Source: Leucogyrophana mollusca (lineage: Eukaryota; Basidiomycota; Agaricomycetes; Boletales). From it: a DNA stretch of 64,000 nt. Each line of letters opens with the position of its first letter. Positions within the stretch are counted from its first letter, which is position 1. Location of the stretch: the NCBI GenBank assembly GCA_021014945.1, contig MU266402.1, positions 1 through 64,000 on the forward strand, in the 5' to 3' direction. Below the pieces are notes generated by a model. It saw only the letters and a program-made list of their open reading frames with translations, was not told where the DNA came from and searched no databases. The translations under genes were made by a program, and so were the position numbers. This document shows positions 1-11,665 of this stretch, piece by piece.

Positions 1-447
1 GGCGAACTCATGTAAAAGAAGCTTACCTTTGGAATTCAACGACAGCGCTCTTCACAGAATGCAAGTCCGCCAAATCGAGTTGGAGCAAGTGCGCGTCCTT
101 GCCCGTATCTTTCTTCAGATCTTCGATGGCCTCTTGGGCGCGACCAGCGTCGCGACATCCAAGATAGACTTTGGCGTTGTGACTCAGAAGGGCCTGCGAA
201 AATGTGTCATACGTTGAGCGAGTAGGCAGACGCGACGTTGAGATAGTTCAGCCGTACCCGAGCAGTCTCTTTCCCAAGTCCACTGTTCCCGCCTGTTGAG
301 GGTGGTCAGTGGTCCTGCCAGTTGCCGCAATGCCACTGCCTTACCGGTGACGATAACGACTTTTCCGCTCAGATCAGGGATGTCGTTCACCCCCCAAGTC
401 GCTTTTGGAGGGAAGTTTTGGTCGATAACAGAGAGAAGGAGGCCCAT
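1..447 (-). CDS. Short-chain dehydrogenase/reductase, 5' part (runs off left edge)
   Basis: This is the N-terminal part of an NAD(P)-dependent short-chain dehydrogenase of the fungal retinol-dehydrogenase-like type. Exons on the minus strand are 345-447, 258-292 and 27-193, with GT-AG introns between them; a donor at 26 leads out of the window. The protein starts MGLLLSVIDQ and reads into KVVIVTG, then GNSGLGKETA across the first intron. This gives the TGxxxGxG cofactor-binding turn of the Rossmann fold, split exactly by the intron. The next exon gives the second strand (KVYLGCR) and a LQLDLADL motif matching the conserved D-L site near the adenine pocket. The Tyr-x-x-x-Lys active site lies outside the window. 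Substrate cannot be told. The start is the first Met fitting the usual family N-terminus; an upstream in-frame Met at 522 gives an unlikely extension. Confidence 0.9.
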
Positions 448-1078
448 TATCAAAGAGTGCTGAAAGCGAACTGGAAGGAACTGACGGGGATTCTTTTGAG
501 AACCCTGTGAAAGGTGGGACAACAGCTATATGTATAGCCTGCAAGCGCCATGCCGCCCACTCGTTGGCATCACTGTGATCGTTCCACGCATGGCAGGTGG
601 TAGGCCCAGACAGGTATCCGCAGTGTTCCGCTTGCGCTCTCGACCAAGCTTCGAACAGGCTTCCTAACGAATTTCGGGACTGGGCAAATGATGGTGATAG
701 CCAGGGATAGCCGCATGGTTGATTTTGTAAATACTTACTATACCTTTACTGGGCAGGAACCAACAGTTCCTATTGCTCAAGCGCTCAATCTCTCCCAGAG
801 GCCAATCATCGTTGGTGCCAACTCCATTATTCCGACTGCGAAGAGCGATACGCCATATTACAGCCGGCAACGTGCTGGCGCCAACACGATGCCAACATGA
901 AGAACACGTAGAGATACGGTGGCCTCGGTGGCCGCAGACCGTGGCGTAAGCTTCAATACAAATGTCGATGACCGACGTATGTTCGGGTTGGGAACAAGGG
1001 TGGAGCCCAAATCGTTCTTTGATTGGGCCCAACACTCACAGCAGCCTGTGGCTCCGCAGACTCCGGCACTATTTAACC
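448..1078. other. Intergenic, no gene recognised
   Basis: This is the divergent 5' flank of the dehydrogenase and the 3' flank of the next minus-strand gene. Short open frames occur on both strands, but none has a recognisable domain or a splice-consistent extension. Confidence 0.5.
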
Positions 1079-2340
1079 TCACAACTGGGCGACCTCCATC
1101 CCTCCCCACTCCAGTGCCCTAAATACCCGACTATCGAGAGCAAGGTCGAGGTTCACTCCCACGACGCTGCTTAACCATTGTACATCTTGCTCTGCTCTAC
1201 CAACCGCACCGGGCCACTCGGAGAGCCTACCCTCAGGTACACCCTTAAACAGCATGAAGACCCGTGTGATGACACCAGGCCGGGGAGATATGTCTAGGGG
1301 CGCTGCACGCTCGTATGAGGCTTGAGGGATGAAGCGGAGAGCAATGTGGGTGTGCTTGAGCATATCGGGAAGCCAGTACCTTCGGGACGCTATGATGAGT
1401 TGACGCCAGATCAAGGTGGCAAAACATACGTGATGAACGAGGTCCTGGCTTCTGTGTGAAGCCCAAGGACTTGAAGTACCCTATCAAGGTATGACGTGAC
1501 GTGATCGACAGAAAGCACCACCGAATCGGTGTCACGCAGCTCGCAAGAGTTCGGGGAGAAGTACTCTGTTGATTTCCACTCGCCCAGATCCGGAGAGGGA
1601 GGAGGAGAAGGCGGGGCATCTGTATTGGTGCTAGATCAGGTTGTGAGAAATTAGTTGTTTGAACCCCCGTTATCCGCAACATACAGTGTCTCCCAGAAAA
1701 GATATGCGATCTCGAGGCCTGTGGTTTTTTCTATTAGGCTACCGTCCGCGCGTGTACGCACGTCCCACCGAACCTGCTCCCCCGCACCCCTCTTGACAGG
1801 GACAACAGGGTAAATTGCAGAGAAGTTCCATTCGGATGTCAGAGATATAGTAACGCTGACGTCGATGTCATCGGGAGAGTGAAGGTAAAGGACTGGCTTT
1901 CTATGTGGTCTCTTCACTCTACCTACTGGAGGCGCGAGGGGCTGGACGCGAGGTCGTGGTGGTGGCTGCGGCGATGGCGCAGACTCTTGTGGAGGAGCGC
2001 TGGACGATGTGTCCTTTACTATAGCTGACGAAATCAATTCGCTAATTTCCTCCCATAGTTCTGGGTCTATATCGACGGCGTGTCCCTCACAGACATCAAG
2101 TTTGTCGGTTTGCAGCACTACAGAATCCTTGGGCACGCGGGGGAAATGTTTGCAAACTGCCTGTACCGCAGCCTTAGAATGAGCCGTCCTGGTCAGTAAG
2201 TCTCCGTTAACCCGCGAAACTCTTCTCACCTCGTATGTTTTGGGCCGGGGCACCAAAATCCGCTTCTCTCCCTGCTGTAGAACAAAGACCTTACCTAAAG
2301 TCCCCTCATTCTGGCCTTTCTTTTTGACCACTCTAGGCAT
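1079..2340 (-). CDS. Basidiomycete protein of unknown function, copy B1
   Basis: Four exons (2230-2340, 1685-2172, 1430-1630, 1079-1379) join in frame to 366 residues. The first intron is 57 nt and contains no stop, so it is invisible in a plain ORF scan; the paralogue at 27-28 kb shows it must be removed (joined sequence KTYEAAVQAV). The protein has a basic N-terminus (MPRVVKKKG), a Pro/Ser-rich linker, then a core with KPVLYLHSP, SEWNFSAIYPVVP and WDVRTRADGSL. The C-terminal part contains EARTSFITYWLP, MLFKGV and RALEWGGMEV. From memory this family is widespread in Agaricomycetes and has no assigned function; the ending RVLEWGGMEV is its hallmark. No signal peptide or membrane segment is seen. 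It is about 58% alike by eye to B2. I assign no function. Confidence 0.88.
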
Positions 2341-2601
2341 TGCAACACACGGGTGGTGAAAATGAGTGGGCAGAAGGAAAGAATGCCGACTTGCTGGACA
2401 TGACCCCCAATTTATAGCCTCCTGAGTATTGCTCGCGAAGCCGACAAGATAAATGAGGCAGCATCAGTCACACGACACGAATGTCACAGAGGCATGACTC
2501 TACACGTGACCGTGTCCCATCAGCGCGTCAAGGCTCAAGTACATCCTCTTAGTCGACATAAACAGTGTACAAAACGCGTACATACATTGTAGCAAATAAT
2601 C

Positions 2602-4956
2602 TCACACTCTCCGACGAAATTTGACCCTTGCATTTGTAGGAGTGATTGTGATGCCGGTCGTCCACTTCAACAGAGCATCCCTTTGCTCTCGAGCAGATTT
2701 CGCAACAAGTTCGTCAGGGACAAGGATTTCGTACCGGCGTACAACGTTCGCAAGAATACAGACGCTCTCGGTAAGAGCAAAACGTTGGCCGATGCATGAA
2801 CGGGCTCCATTCGAAAAGGGCATGACTAGTCTCCTAGATGAGCGACTTCACGCTACCGAAGTTCAGACAAACTCACAAGCATTGCGCGGCCAGCGGTAAG
2901 AATCCGAGTCAATGAACCTCTCAGGTTTAAAATCTTCGGCGTCTTCACCCCAATACAGTGCTGAAGGAGTCGTGAGACCAGATGTCTACGCTACGACGGA
3001 ACACTCACGGTTCATGTGTAACGCCCATATGTCCATGATGAGGACGCTTCCTGCAGGGACGGCCACCGAGAACGAGGAACCCTCAACAGTTGGAGAACCC
3101 TTCGATCCCGCGGAGAAGTTCACTGCAGGCAGAACGGTGTCGTAGTGCACGTCTTTCGCCAGACGGGGTTCGGAAGGGTACAGGCGCAGAGTCTCTCTGA
3201 AGAAAGCCATAGTATATTCCTAGTCGACAAGCTGGTGAGTAAAGTATCCAACAGAGACGTTATGTTCGCACCAATTTTGAGAAGTCCTCTTTGTATGTCT
3301 GCAAAGGAACGTCAGATGCCGATTGTAATTAGACCAGAGGACTGACTGAGTTGAGATCCGCTGTGGGGGTATTTCCTGACCAGACGCCCGCTGCTTCGTT
3401 ATAAATTTTCTGTTGAACCTCTGGGTACAACGCCAGCAGAACAAATGCAAAACTGAGGGAGTGAGCAGAGGTTTCTGGGCCATGAATGATCAGATACAGC
3501 GATTTAGCATGGAGCTACACGTTGAATTCACCATGTCCAGCGAGAAGGAAAGTCTTGACGAGGTCTCGGTGCTCAGCAACAGAGTCCTCAGATGCCAAAC
3601 TCGCTACTCACAAATATATTCGAGAGAAGTTCGCCGTCCGTCAACCGCTTATAGTCACCTTCCTGTGTCATGTTCGCCTCCACCAGGTTCCTGAGCAGTG
3701 CTGCGTCAGAAGCCCCGGAGATCTTTCCCTCTGCGACTTCAGCGCGAGCTGAAGAAACAAGATCCAGCATATGGCTCTTAAGCTCCTCGAATCCTTGTTG
3801 TGTTATATGTGCGCGTGCCGATAGATACGGTACTTTCACGAAAGACAAGAGCCTGTTGAACCAGGTCGGTGTGAGAACGTAGAAGATGACGTTCTCCACG
3901 GAATTCATCACTGCCGAGCGGAAAGTGAGACGGTGTCCCGCAGGCGGTTCATCGGAAGAATCAGCTGTCCATGACACTCGTCTCCCAAAACCGGCAGCCG
4001 AGATTACTAGAAGGGTTGCCTGCGACATCATTTTATGCATACCACAGGACAACCACAGAAGTTCATTCACGCGACTTACCTGTGCCATCGGAGACACCAA
4101 GTCAACTGTAACGCCGCCAGAACCACCTGGAAGTTTTGCGGCTTCAATGTCAAGTTGTTCGAACCATTCATTAACTATTCGGATGGTCTCGGACCAAACA
4201 AGGGCAACATTGGCCTGAAGAATAGAGTCACAGGTCAATCCATGATATGCGTAAAATATCTCAGCACTTGCCTCGCTGAAAGCAGGCTTCGCAACAGCAC
4301 GATGCCTCTTCCAATCAGACCCTTCTGTGCTGACTAGGTTTGGGCCGTAAAAGTTCAATGGCTCATACTGCGTAGAATGCGACGTAAGGGCCAAGAAACT
4401 ACGCTTCGGTATGTTGAGTTACCTGGGAGATATCCTTCTGGAATGTGTGTCGGTCTGAGGTGATAATCCTGAGGGCTTCCGCGTCTCCAACCCAAAAGAA
4501 CCGCTGCGATGTCAAAAACCGGACAGAGGCGAATATAGTGCTGCCGAATTCTTTGTATACTGCAGCGTGGTCTCCTACATAAGATACAGCAGACCTTTCC
4601 GATGATGAACAACATACGAGATAGTTTCCCTCCATAGTATCCAATCTGTCCTGGGCGGGGGAATATAGGTGCAAGGACGAGGGCCAGAGAGTGGAAAGGA
4701 TCAATCCAAAGGATGCGACGCCCTGGATATTCCCTATTGAGGACAGGTTAGAGACTCTAGCAATGGAGTCTATCGACCACGCAAATAGCAAGGGCGGATC
4801 GTGCGCAGCACTCCGGTGAACTCGGATATGAACGTACCTTATGCTTTGAAATGCTTTGTGCAAAGATAAGAGCCTGTCAGCCGCGACTTTAAAGAGCAAG
4901 AGGGCTACTCCAGTTAGCATCCAGCGCGACCGCACTACAGAGACGACAGCGTCCAT
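2602..4956 (-). CDS. Cytochrome P450 monooxygenase, complete
   Basis: This is a haem-thiolate monooxygenase, predicted to be ER-anchored by an N-terminal hydrophobic helix (WMLTGVALLLFK). The first exons (4838-4956, 4618-4733, 4423-4574) join in frame and give the proline-rich hinge EYPGRR; the second intron is 43 nt. Later exons carry the usual basidiomycete C-helix stretch GSDWKRHRAVAKPAF and the I-helix oxygen-binding motif AGHETS, formed across an intron. They also carry the K-helix ExxR (ETLRLYP), FKPERF, and the haem-binding loop FSNGARSCIG with the Cys ligand. All signature residues are present and no frame break was found, so it looks functional. At least nine exons are present. CYP family and substrate cannot be assigned from motifs. 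Neighbouring oxidative genes (the dehydrogenase and, 18 kb away, a ring-cleavage dioxygenase) are compatible with xenobiotic or secondary metabolism, but nothing shows co-regulation. Confidence 0.93.
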
Positions 4957-5398
4957 CGTCGCCGTCGTGGTTGTTGTTTAGCAAACGTGGGTATACTTCA
5001 GCCGATCAGCTTGTGATCCACTCTAATTTCTCTTCGACTTCTAGAAACATCTGCTTCCGTTCCAAATGTGATTGATTGCTTGTGTGTAAAGATGTGAAAA
5101 GTGAAGGATATCCGTAAAAGAATGTGTATCGAATACTGGCGGAAGGCTTACTGCCAGAGTAATTCTACAATATGTGCTGGTATGACAATCTACATTGTGC
5201 TGGGTGACGCTGAGCGACTTTTTGTTAAGTGCAGCACGCACTTCCCTGTAACATCATCTCTAGGTGATACTGAACATTATGCGCAATGTAAACCCTATAT
5301 GTCCAACTGCTCGATGTTAGGAACGCGACAGATGAGTATGGCGTGTATCTTACTGTGTTATCTTTTTGTCAAAGCCGTAGCACTTGACCACTCGAAAT
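4957..5398. other. Intergenic, P450 promoter side
   Basis: This 440-bp stretch lies between the P450 start and the 3' end of the 7TM gene on the same strand. It should hold the P450 promoter. I see no gene and no clear repeated motif. Confidence 0.4.
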
Positions 5399-7109
5399 TT
5401 ATAGTCCATGTTTGACGTCATCCTCGTAGCTGGCGACAGATGACTTGTTGTCTTTGTAATCTGAATGATCTTTGACCGCGGGGAACGCCTCAAGATCGCC
5501 GATTTCTTCAGCACGAGTGAATGTCTCCATCTACGGGCCCCGAAGGGGATATCAGACAATATCCTCTGTGACTTCAGGGAAGGACGGCTCACCTCGACAT
5601 GAACATTGGTCACACCCTTAGCTGAAACGGTGCCCATGGCGGTACGTGAGGCACCGTTCGTGCTACGGAAAGCAATAGCAGAGTTCTGCCCAGATGACGC
5701 ACTGCAGAAGTGGGTAAGTGACCTGCTGCTTCTGCAAATAGCAGCTGGGACTTACTATACTTCAGGTCCTTGAACCTGATAATTTGTCAGTCGTCGAACA
5801 ACGCGAGATGCTACAATCTAAAACAGAATTCATTGATTAGTGCAATGATACATATGCAAACATGATAAGGCTCACAGTCGATGCAATGGCGGCCGGTACG
5901 TTGAAGATGATGCCCATCACAGCGTTCAAGCTCAGAACCATGAAGGTTGTAGCCAGAAGATTTGCCAAGAAGCTGAGCAAAGAACGTTAATATCACATTT
6001 GGTTTGCAGATGGGGGGCCGAACTCACGCGATGAAGAAGTAGATCAATCCATCAGCAAAGATCATTCGCACAAGCGTACTTTGCGTTCCAGAAGCACTTC
6101 CAGTGCGGCGTGGAGCCCAGGCCAGCTTGTAGGCGGACAGACACATGACGACGAGATCGAAACACATGGAGTAAATGAAAGTGGCTGCCAGGACGGTATT
6201 GTTGCTTTTGATGATTGCACAACCAACGCCGGGCACCCATGCAGCGGTGAGGAGAACACCTGATAGTTGGTGTTATCACGAGGTTGGACACGTAGCATAA
6301 ACCGCCAATCTACCTTGAAGAATGAGGGACCAGTGTCCGAGAATGATGAGCACCAGCAGAGCAATGATGTACTTGTTCTGTGACCAGATGGCGACACTGC
6401 ATCGAATGCGCATTAGCATCAGCTCAAAGCAGACTTGGTCGACGATCTCTGCCCGCGTGACTTACGTGCGCAACGACAAGTTGATGCTGGCAAGCCCAAC
6501 AGCACCATCCCCAGCAACCTAGAAAGTGGTGAATGAGTACAATTCAGATTCCAAGAAACCCCGAACTTACCTGGATAAAGGCATACAACGCCTGGCAGTT
6601 TATCTCCCTGCACGGAGGTCAGATGAAAATTAGCCAGATGATCCACTAGCTGATGAAGAACCATACGTTGGCGTGTCCAGAGCAATTGCACTACAGTAAC
6701 AGTGAGCAAAGCATCAACTGAAGTCGTAGCTTCACCTACATTCCGATCAAGGCAAAAAGGAGCAAGTAGCGGCCAGCAAAATAGAAGACCTAAAATCATT
6801 CATTAGACACGGTAGAGACGAGCGAAATGTAAATTATCAATACCAAAGGCCAGCGGAACCGCTTCTTGCCAGTCAGGACTGCCCAATCAAAATCAAGAGA
6901 GATTGCGAACTCCCATCTGTGCATCCCATTGAGTATGATCGATCATTTCATTTGCAATAACAAAAACTCACGCGTAAAAGCCCAGCAGGGCGTGCATGAG
7001 CTTGATAAAGATTTCTAAACACGGGGTCAGACGGCACAGACGTTCGCCGGACTCAACCATACGTACGGGAGTCCCTCTCGAGCTCTGCCGGCGATTGCCA
7101 GTCTACCAT
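5399..7109 (-). CDS. Seven-helix orphan membrane protein, copy C
   Basis: This multi-exon gene encodes a multi-pass membrane protein of an Agaricomycete orphan family. The start MVDWQSPAEL lies on a 43-bp first exon (7067-7109), the same length and nearly the same sequence as in paralogue D. Later exons give the blocks WEFAISLDFDW, CQALYAF, GVLLTAAWVPGVGCAI, ATFIYSMCFDL, MIFADGLIYFFIAF, NVPAAIAST and VASRVVRRLTNYQVQGPE. Those blocks are followed by a polar cytosolic tail ending KDHSDYKDNKSSV...VKHGL. An intron splits the tail as in D. Hydrophobic segments number about seven. No ligand or function is known for this family; a receptor-like role is only a guess. The frame is open through every exon I could follow. 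Confidence 0.85.
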
Positions 7110-10100
7110 TTTGGATAATTGATGGTAAGAGATCGACGAATGAGTTACACCTGTGCACGGTAACTAAACCGTACAGATAAGTTAGAGGGGGGAGAGGGCA
7201 CAGGTTTCCACCATGAAAAAAGTGCTCCGTTTTAAGCACTTCCGTGTACATGCTCTCCGGAAACGGCGACCTCATTGAAGTTCGGTCCTGCAGGCTGGGT
7301 GCCATGGTAAACGCGTAAGGGCGAGTGTGTGGCTTCGAATTCCAGGAACGTTTTTGACGCGATCAATTGGATCTTGGGCAGGTACCGAATCGGAGTTTAA
7401 AGTTGTCCCTATGCAGCCAATCAGAGCGATTACGGCCACTTTCGGCACGGACAATCCCAGCGACACAACCTCAATCGAAGAATTAAATCCGGTCTTCTTG
7501 GACCTCAAGGCTCAAAATTTCGCACAAGACTGTTTCTCCATGGTGTAAAACTCAAGAAAATTCTACTGCAAGCCTGCACCCTCCACCACGACCCACATGA
7601 CAGCCGCCATAGTTAAATATGTGCTGGGATGGCAATCCCTTTCACTTTAATTGCAGAACAAGGGCTTTTCAGCTTTGGTACCACATTGCCATTTTGCGAA
7701 GTACAAACGGGTGGACATTTTCGGCCATCTCGTGATTTTCGTCAAGATGTAGATAGCCGCCGAGAGCTTCGGACTTCGAAGGCTGGAAGCTGCTGACGCT
7801 TGCATGGAGCTGCAACGGAGCCCAGAGTTAATCTCCGCGCACATACACTGAAATGGGAAATTGTTTTCTGACGAGAACGTAGGTCTGAATCCCGGTCATA
7901 CTAATTCGAACCCAATTTCAGGCGGGAAAACTCCAGAAAACAGTGGTGAGCCTGAAGTTGTTGATTGACGGTCAGGTCCAACCATTCACGTTGGATATGC
8001 CGAGCATGTAGTCACCGCCGCAATTGCGGCTTCATTTCGCTTGCCTATAGCTCTAGGGCTGCCATCGCTTGAAGACTGCGTCTCGCATCCGTCGGGGAAA
8101 TCATTATCCTGGCCACCAACTACTCCGGCGCCGCCACTCCTAGTGGACTATCGGGCTTTCATAAAGATCCGAGCTATGCGTGTGCATGTCACCCGATTCT
8201 CCTCTCCAGAGGCAGCGGAACTAATTTGGCCTGCCAGGTCTCTTAATCCCTTCCCTTTACCTTCTAATTCAAGCAGTTTGCTTGTATGCAGCTTAGGCGT
8301 GCGTGATGCATTCAGGCTTACTGAAGCGTACTTGCGAGTATCGACCCTTCAGGGATTCAACCGCATACCCTTCGGTTATGTTGACGAGATTACATTCCAC
8401 AGTTTTTCTGAAGAGTTTAAAGTGGCCCTTCTGTAAGGTACCTAACGCAACCCAAACCCTTACCGGAACCGCTCAAGCAAATGAAGAAGATGCGGTGAGC
8501 CCCGTTGGACCCGTGTTTTGTGTGCATCCTTGACTGACAACCACAGGAGCTCCAAATGTTGCGGTCCAGCGCCATGGATCACAGACACAGTTCGTTGATG
8601 CCAGAAGGCAGTTATACTCACCCCCACTCAACTGTGGACCCCCCCGTACTTATGCTAAGTATGCATACTTTCAAGCTTCGTACATTTAGCCAGGCACCCT
8701 TACTTTTATTTCCACCGTGCCCCACTGCCGCCGAAAGGGTGCTGACGACTTGACCTTCTGACGATCGTCGCCCACCGTGTACCAGACCCGGCAGTTTCCG
8801 TACATTGACCGCAAACGAGGGTGACAACCACATACATGGTGCGGGGCGGGTCACATGATATAATTGACCAGACGACCACTATCCTTATCGTGCATGGTGG
8901 GAGCTGCCAACGATGGGCGCAAAGACAGGTATGGATTGTTGTTTGTCAGTCGCATCGCCATGGGATTGGAGCAACTGGTTCGGATTGTGAACTCGACTCA
9001 ACTGGTTCTGCCGATCGTACGCACTGACCATACACGAATACAAAGGGTGCGGCCATGACGACTGAATCTTAGCCGTGGACTTGGGAGTTGACAAGTCTTC
9101 TTGCTCCCATTGTCATGCTGTTGCTTACGGCCCGTGACGGAAGTCAAGCGCAGACAGACCTCACCACACACAAGGCCATACCTGACGCTTATCTTTGAAT
9201 ATATCTAAGCACGTACATAAGTGTTGTGGTTACCAGCCTTCCGTACCGCGATTCTTCCCCAGTGATGGGGGGCAAATTGAAGAACTGATGCGATGAGGTT
9301 GACGCTGCCAAGGTACCTTACTTGTCAATCCTGACCCCCCGAAAGTCCGATGACACTGGACGGGACAGGCGCTGACTTGATGTCTACGAGCGTTTACGGT
9401 GCAGCATGACCTCTGACAGAGGCGGGGAGAAGTAGGCGATGTGCCCCTCCGATCACAAGTGGTTGGTATCCACGAAATTTTATGAGAAAGGGCCGAGTTT
9501 GCACAAGGTATTTTGGCATTAATTTACCTGTCTTCAAACATGTTTGGAGCCATTGGGCAAGACTATTGGGTGGCGCACTGATCGAACTCTACAGGTTACC
9601 ATCGTCATCGCAAGGTCCTCAACCCCACTGAATATCATTGAGGATGCAGCAGTGGTTTGGACATTCGGTGTGTGCCCCTCGCAATCCCCTCACAAGTCAG
9701 GGCCGATTAAGCCTCACCAAGGCTCGTGCCCCAGTCAAACAACAGGGCCAGTACAAGTGCGTTTTTCTCTTGGGCGGGGAATAGCAGGGATTACCTGAAC
9801 CAGGCCTTCGCTGCCAATGACAATGTACCTCGGCAGACCGAAGGAGCCAAAAAGTGCGAAAGGAAGCGAAGAAGATCCTCGTTCTTTGGCAGCCTAGAAT
9901 GTAATAGAAAGGAATGCGCCACAACACGATCCTAGCTCAAACCGGATATGCACTGCACCGCAGTAGCAAACGCTGTCACACCGGTGAAGAACACAGTGCT
10001 TGCCCATGGTTGAAGATGAGGACAAGCAGATGGACCCGGGTCTGTAATCTCTGAGTTGAAAGAGAAGTGTCGTTGCGTAGCCTTTGAGGATTCTTGAACA

Positions 10101-11665
10101 AATTTGAGAAGTCCGAAAGGCAAGAAGTGGGCGACCTGTTCGGGGGATTCCTGACCGCTATCGCCGCAGGCATTCATTATGAAAATTAGAAAAATGAAAA
10201 CACCCTAGAAAATTTCCGGAAGACCTGACGGACCATGATAGTATCATTGACGTCGGGCAATAGAGGTTAGCAGCATTCTACTTATACCAGATGGCAAAGC
10301 ATCATGGGGAACCTAGCCTCGATGAGGCTGAGCAACTTGTAGAGAAGTTGTAGCCGATATCGACGCTGATGCGCGTGTTTGTCGAGGGGATGATGCAATG
10401 GCAATCCATGGCCGAGGGTGGTCCACCGAAAAGAAATTTTTGAGAAGGTCTAACTTTTCCCATTCGACTTTGTGGTCTTCTTCTTTTGCTGTTGCGATCT
10501 CCCTGGAGGAATGGTGAGAAAACATGTTAAATTGGTCCCAGAGCGCACGGAAAACGATCACCTCCGTTATCGTTGATCCACATGATACCGGGAGCGCATC
10601 AATCGACGGAACCCCCAAGGAAAGCACTCACACTTGAGGTTGCATGATCAATCTAATAAGTGAACGGTTCCGCAACCAGTGCCACCGCTAAGCTTCGCGG
10701 CTTTTTCCGAGTGATGGGTGTTGGCAACGACTTGGTAGTAAGACCCCCACCTTACGGAAATCTCTCATACGTTGATACACTCGGTGCAGCCAAGACAGAT
10801 TACCGCGGAGGACAAGCAAAAACTTCAATCTGACTGATGCTGACAGCAGAGCGGTAACGTGGTTCCTAACCGATGTGCACGTCAACGTAAGCTTCATCCT
10901 GTTCGTTTCGGAGCAGAGGTTCACTGCCTGAGGTCTACGTCGACTCTCAATCGAAAGTATCGTGCGCCTCAGAAAGGTCTATCCATCTGAGGGAAATTTG
11001 ACACTGTAACATGGCAAGCGGCTGTCATTCATGTTTGCAATGTATGCAACCAGCTCAATCACCCGGGCCCCAGGATCAAAGGGGAAAACGGTTGATCCAA
11101 AAATACGGTGATCCGTGCCTTTCGAAACCAGCTTTCTGGAAGCGCACCAGCTGACCAAGTGCTTCACCCTCAGAATCGCAGCACCAGATCGTGATCACTC
11201 GAAAATAGAAAAGATGAACGAATTCGGTGACTTCAACGTCAGTCACTTGTGAGCTGGTTGAAAGGTCAATTAGTCCTTGTGCTCTTAAAGGGATGTTTGC
11301 AACGACACACTTGTGCAGCTTATGCTGAGTACTTCGAGCAGGTCAGGCCGCCGAAGCCCTCCAGATTGCTGGAGATGAGGATGCTTAGAAGGCGAAGTGA
11401 ATATCCATTTTTAATTTTGGCAATTAGTACGTTAGGTTTGCATTTATACACTTTGCAAGTGGCTTCTGAGGAGCGTCTATGTAAGAAGAATCCGGTTTGG
11501 CAGGTGCTGGAAGAACCCGCGAAGTTCTTGTAAGGGGGCTCTCTCTGTCCCGAGTACTTATAAGGGCCTTCTTCAGCCCACGTTTCTCCATTCCCGTCAA
11601 GTTGTCCCCGTCAGGTCTCCTTGCGTGAAGCCATCCCTTCATTCTGTTGCATAATTATTATTATC
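7110..11665. other. Long stretch without a recognisable gene
   Basis: These 4.5 kb separate the divergently transcribed 7TM paralogues C and D. Open frames are short (131 aa at most, 8041-8436 on plus) and none shows a known motif. The minus strand at 9.7-10.9 kb has hydrophobic fragments (for example FFTGVTAFATAVQC, 9960-10010) that could be relics of another membrane protein, but I could not chain exons with confidence. No terminal repeats or transposase were recognised. Confidence 0.5.

Noticed and set aside
9697..10627. A possible further seven-helix gene on the minus strand.
   Set aside because: Some hydrophobic words are visible, but stops interrupt them and the exons could not be joined. 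At most a relic.
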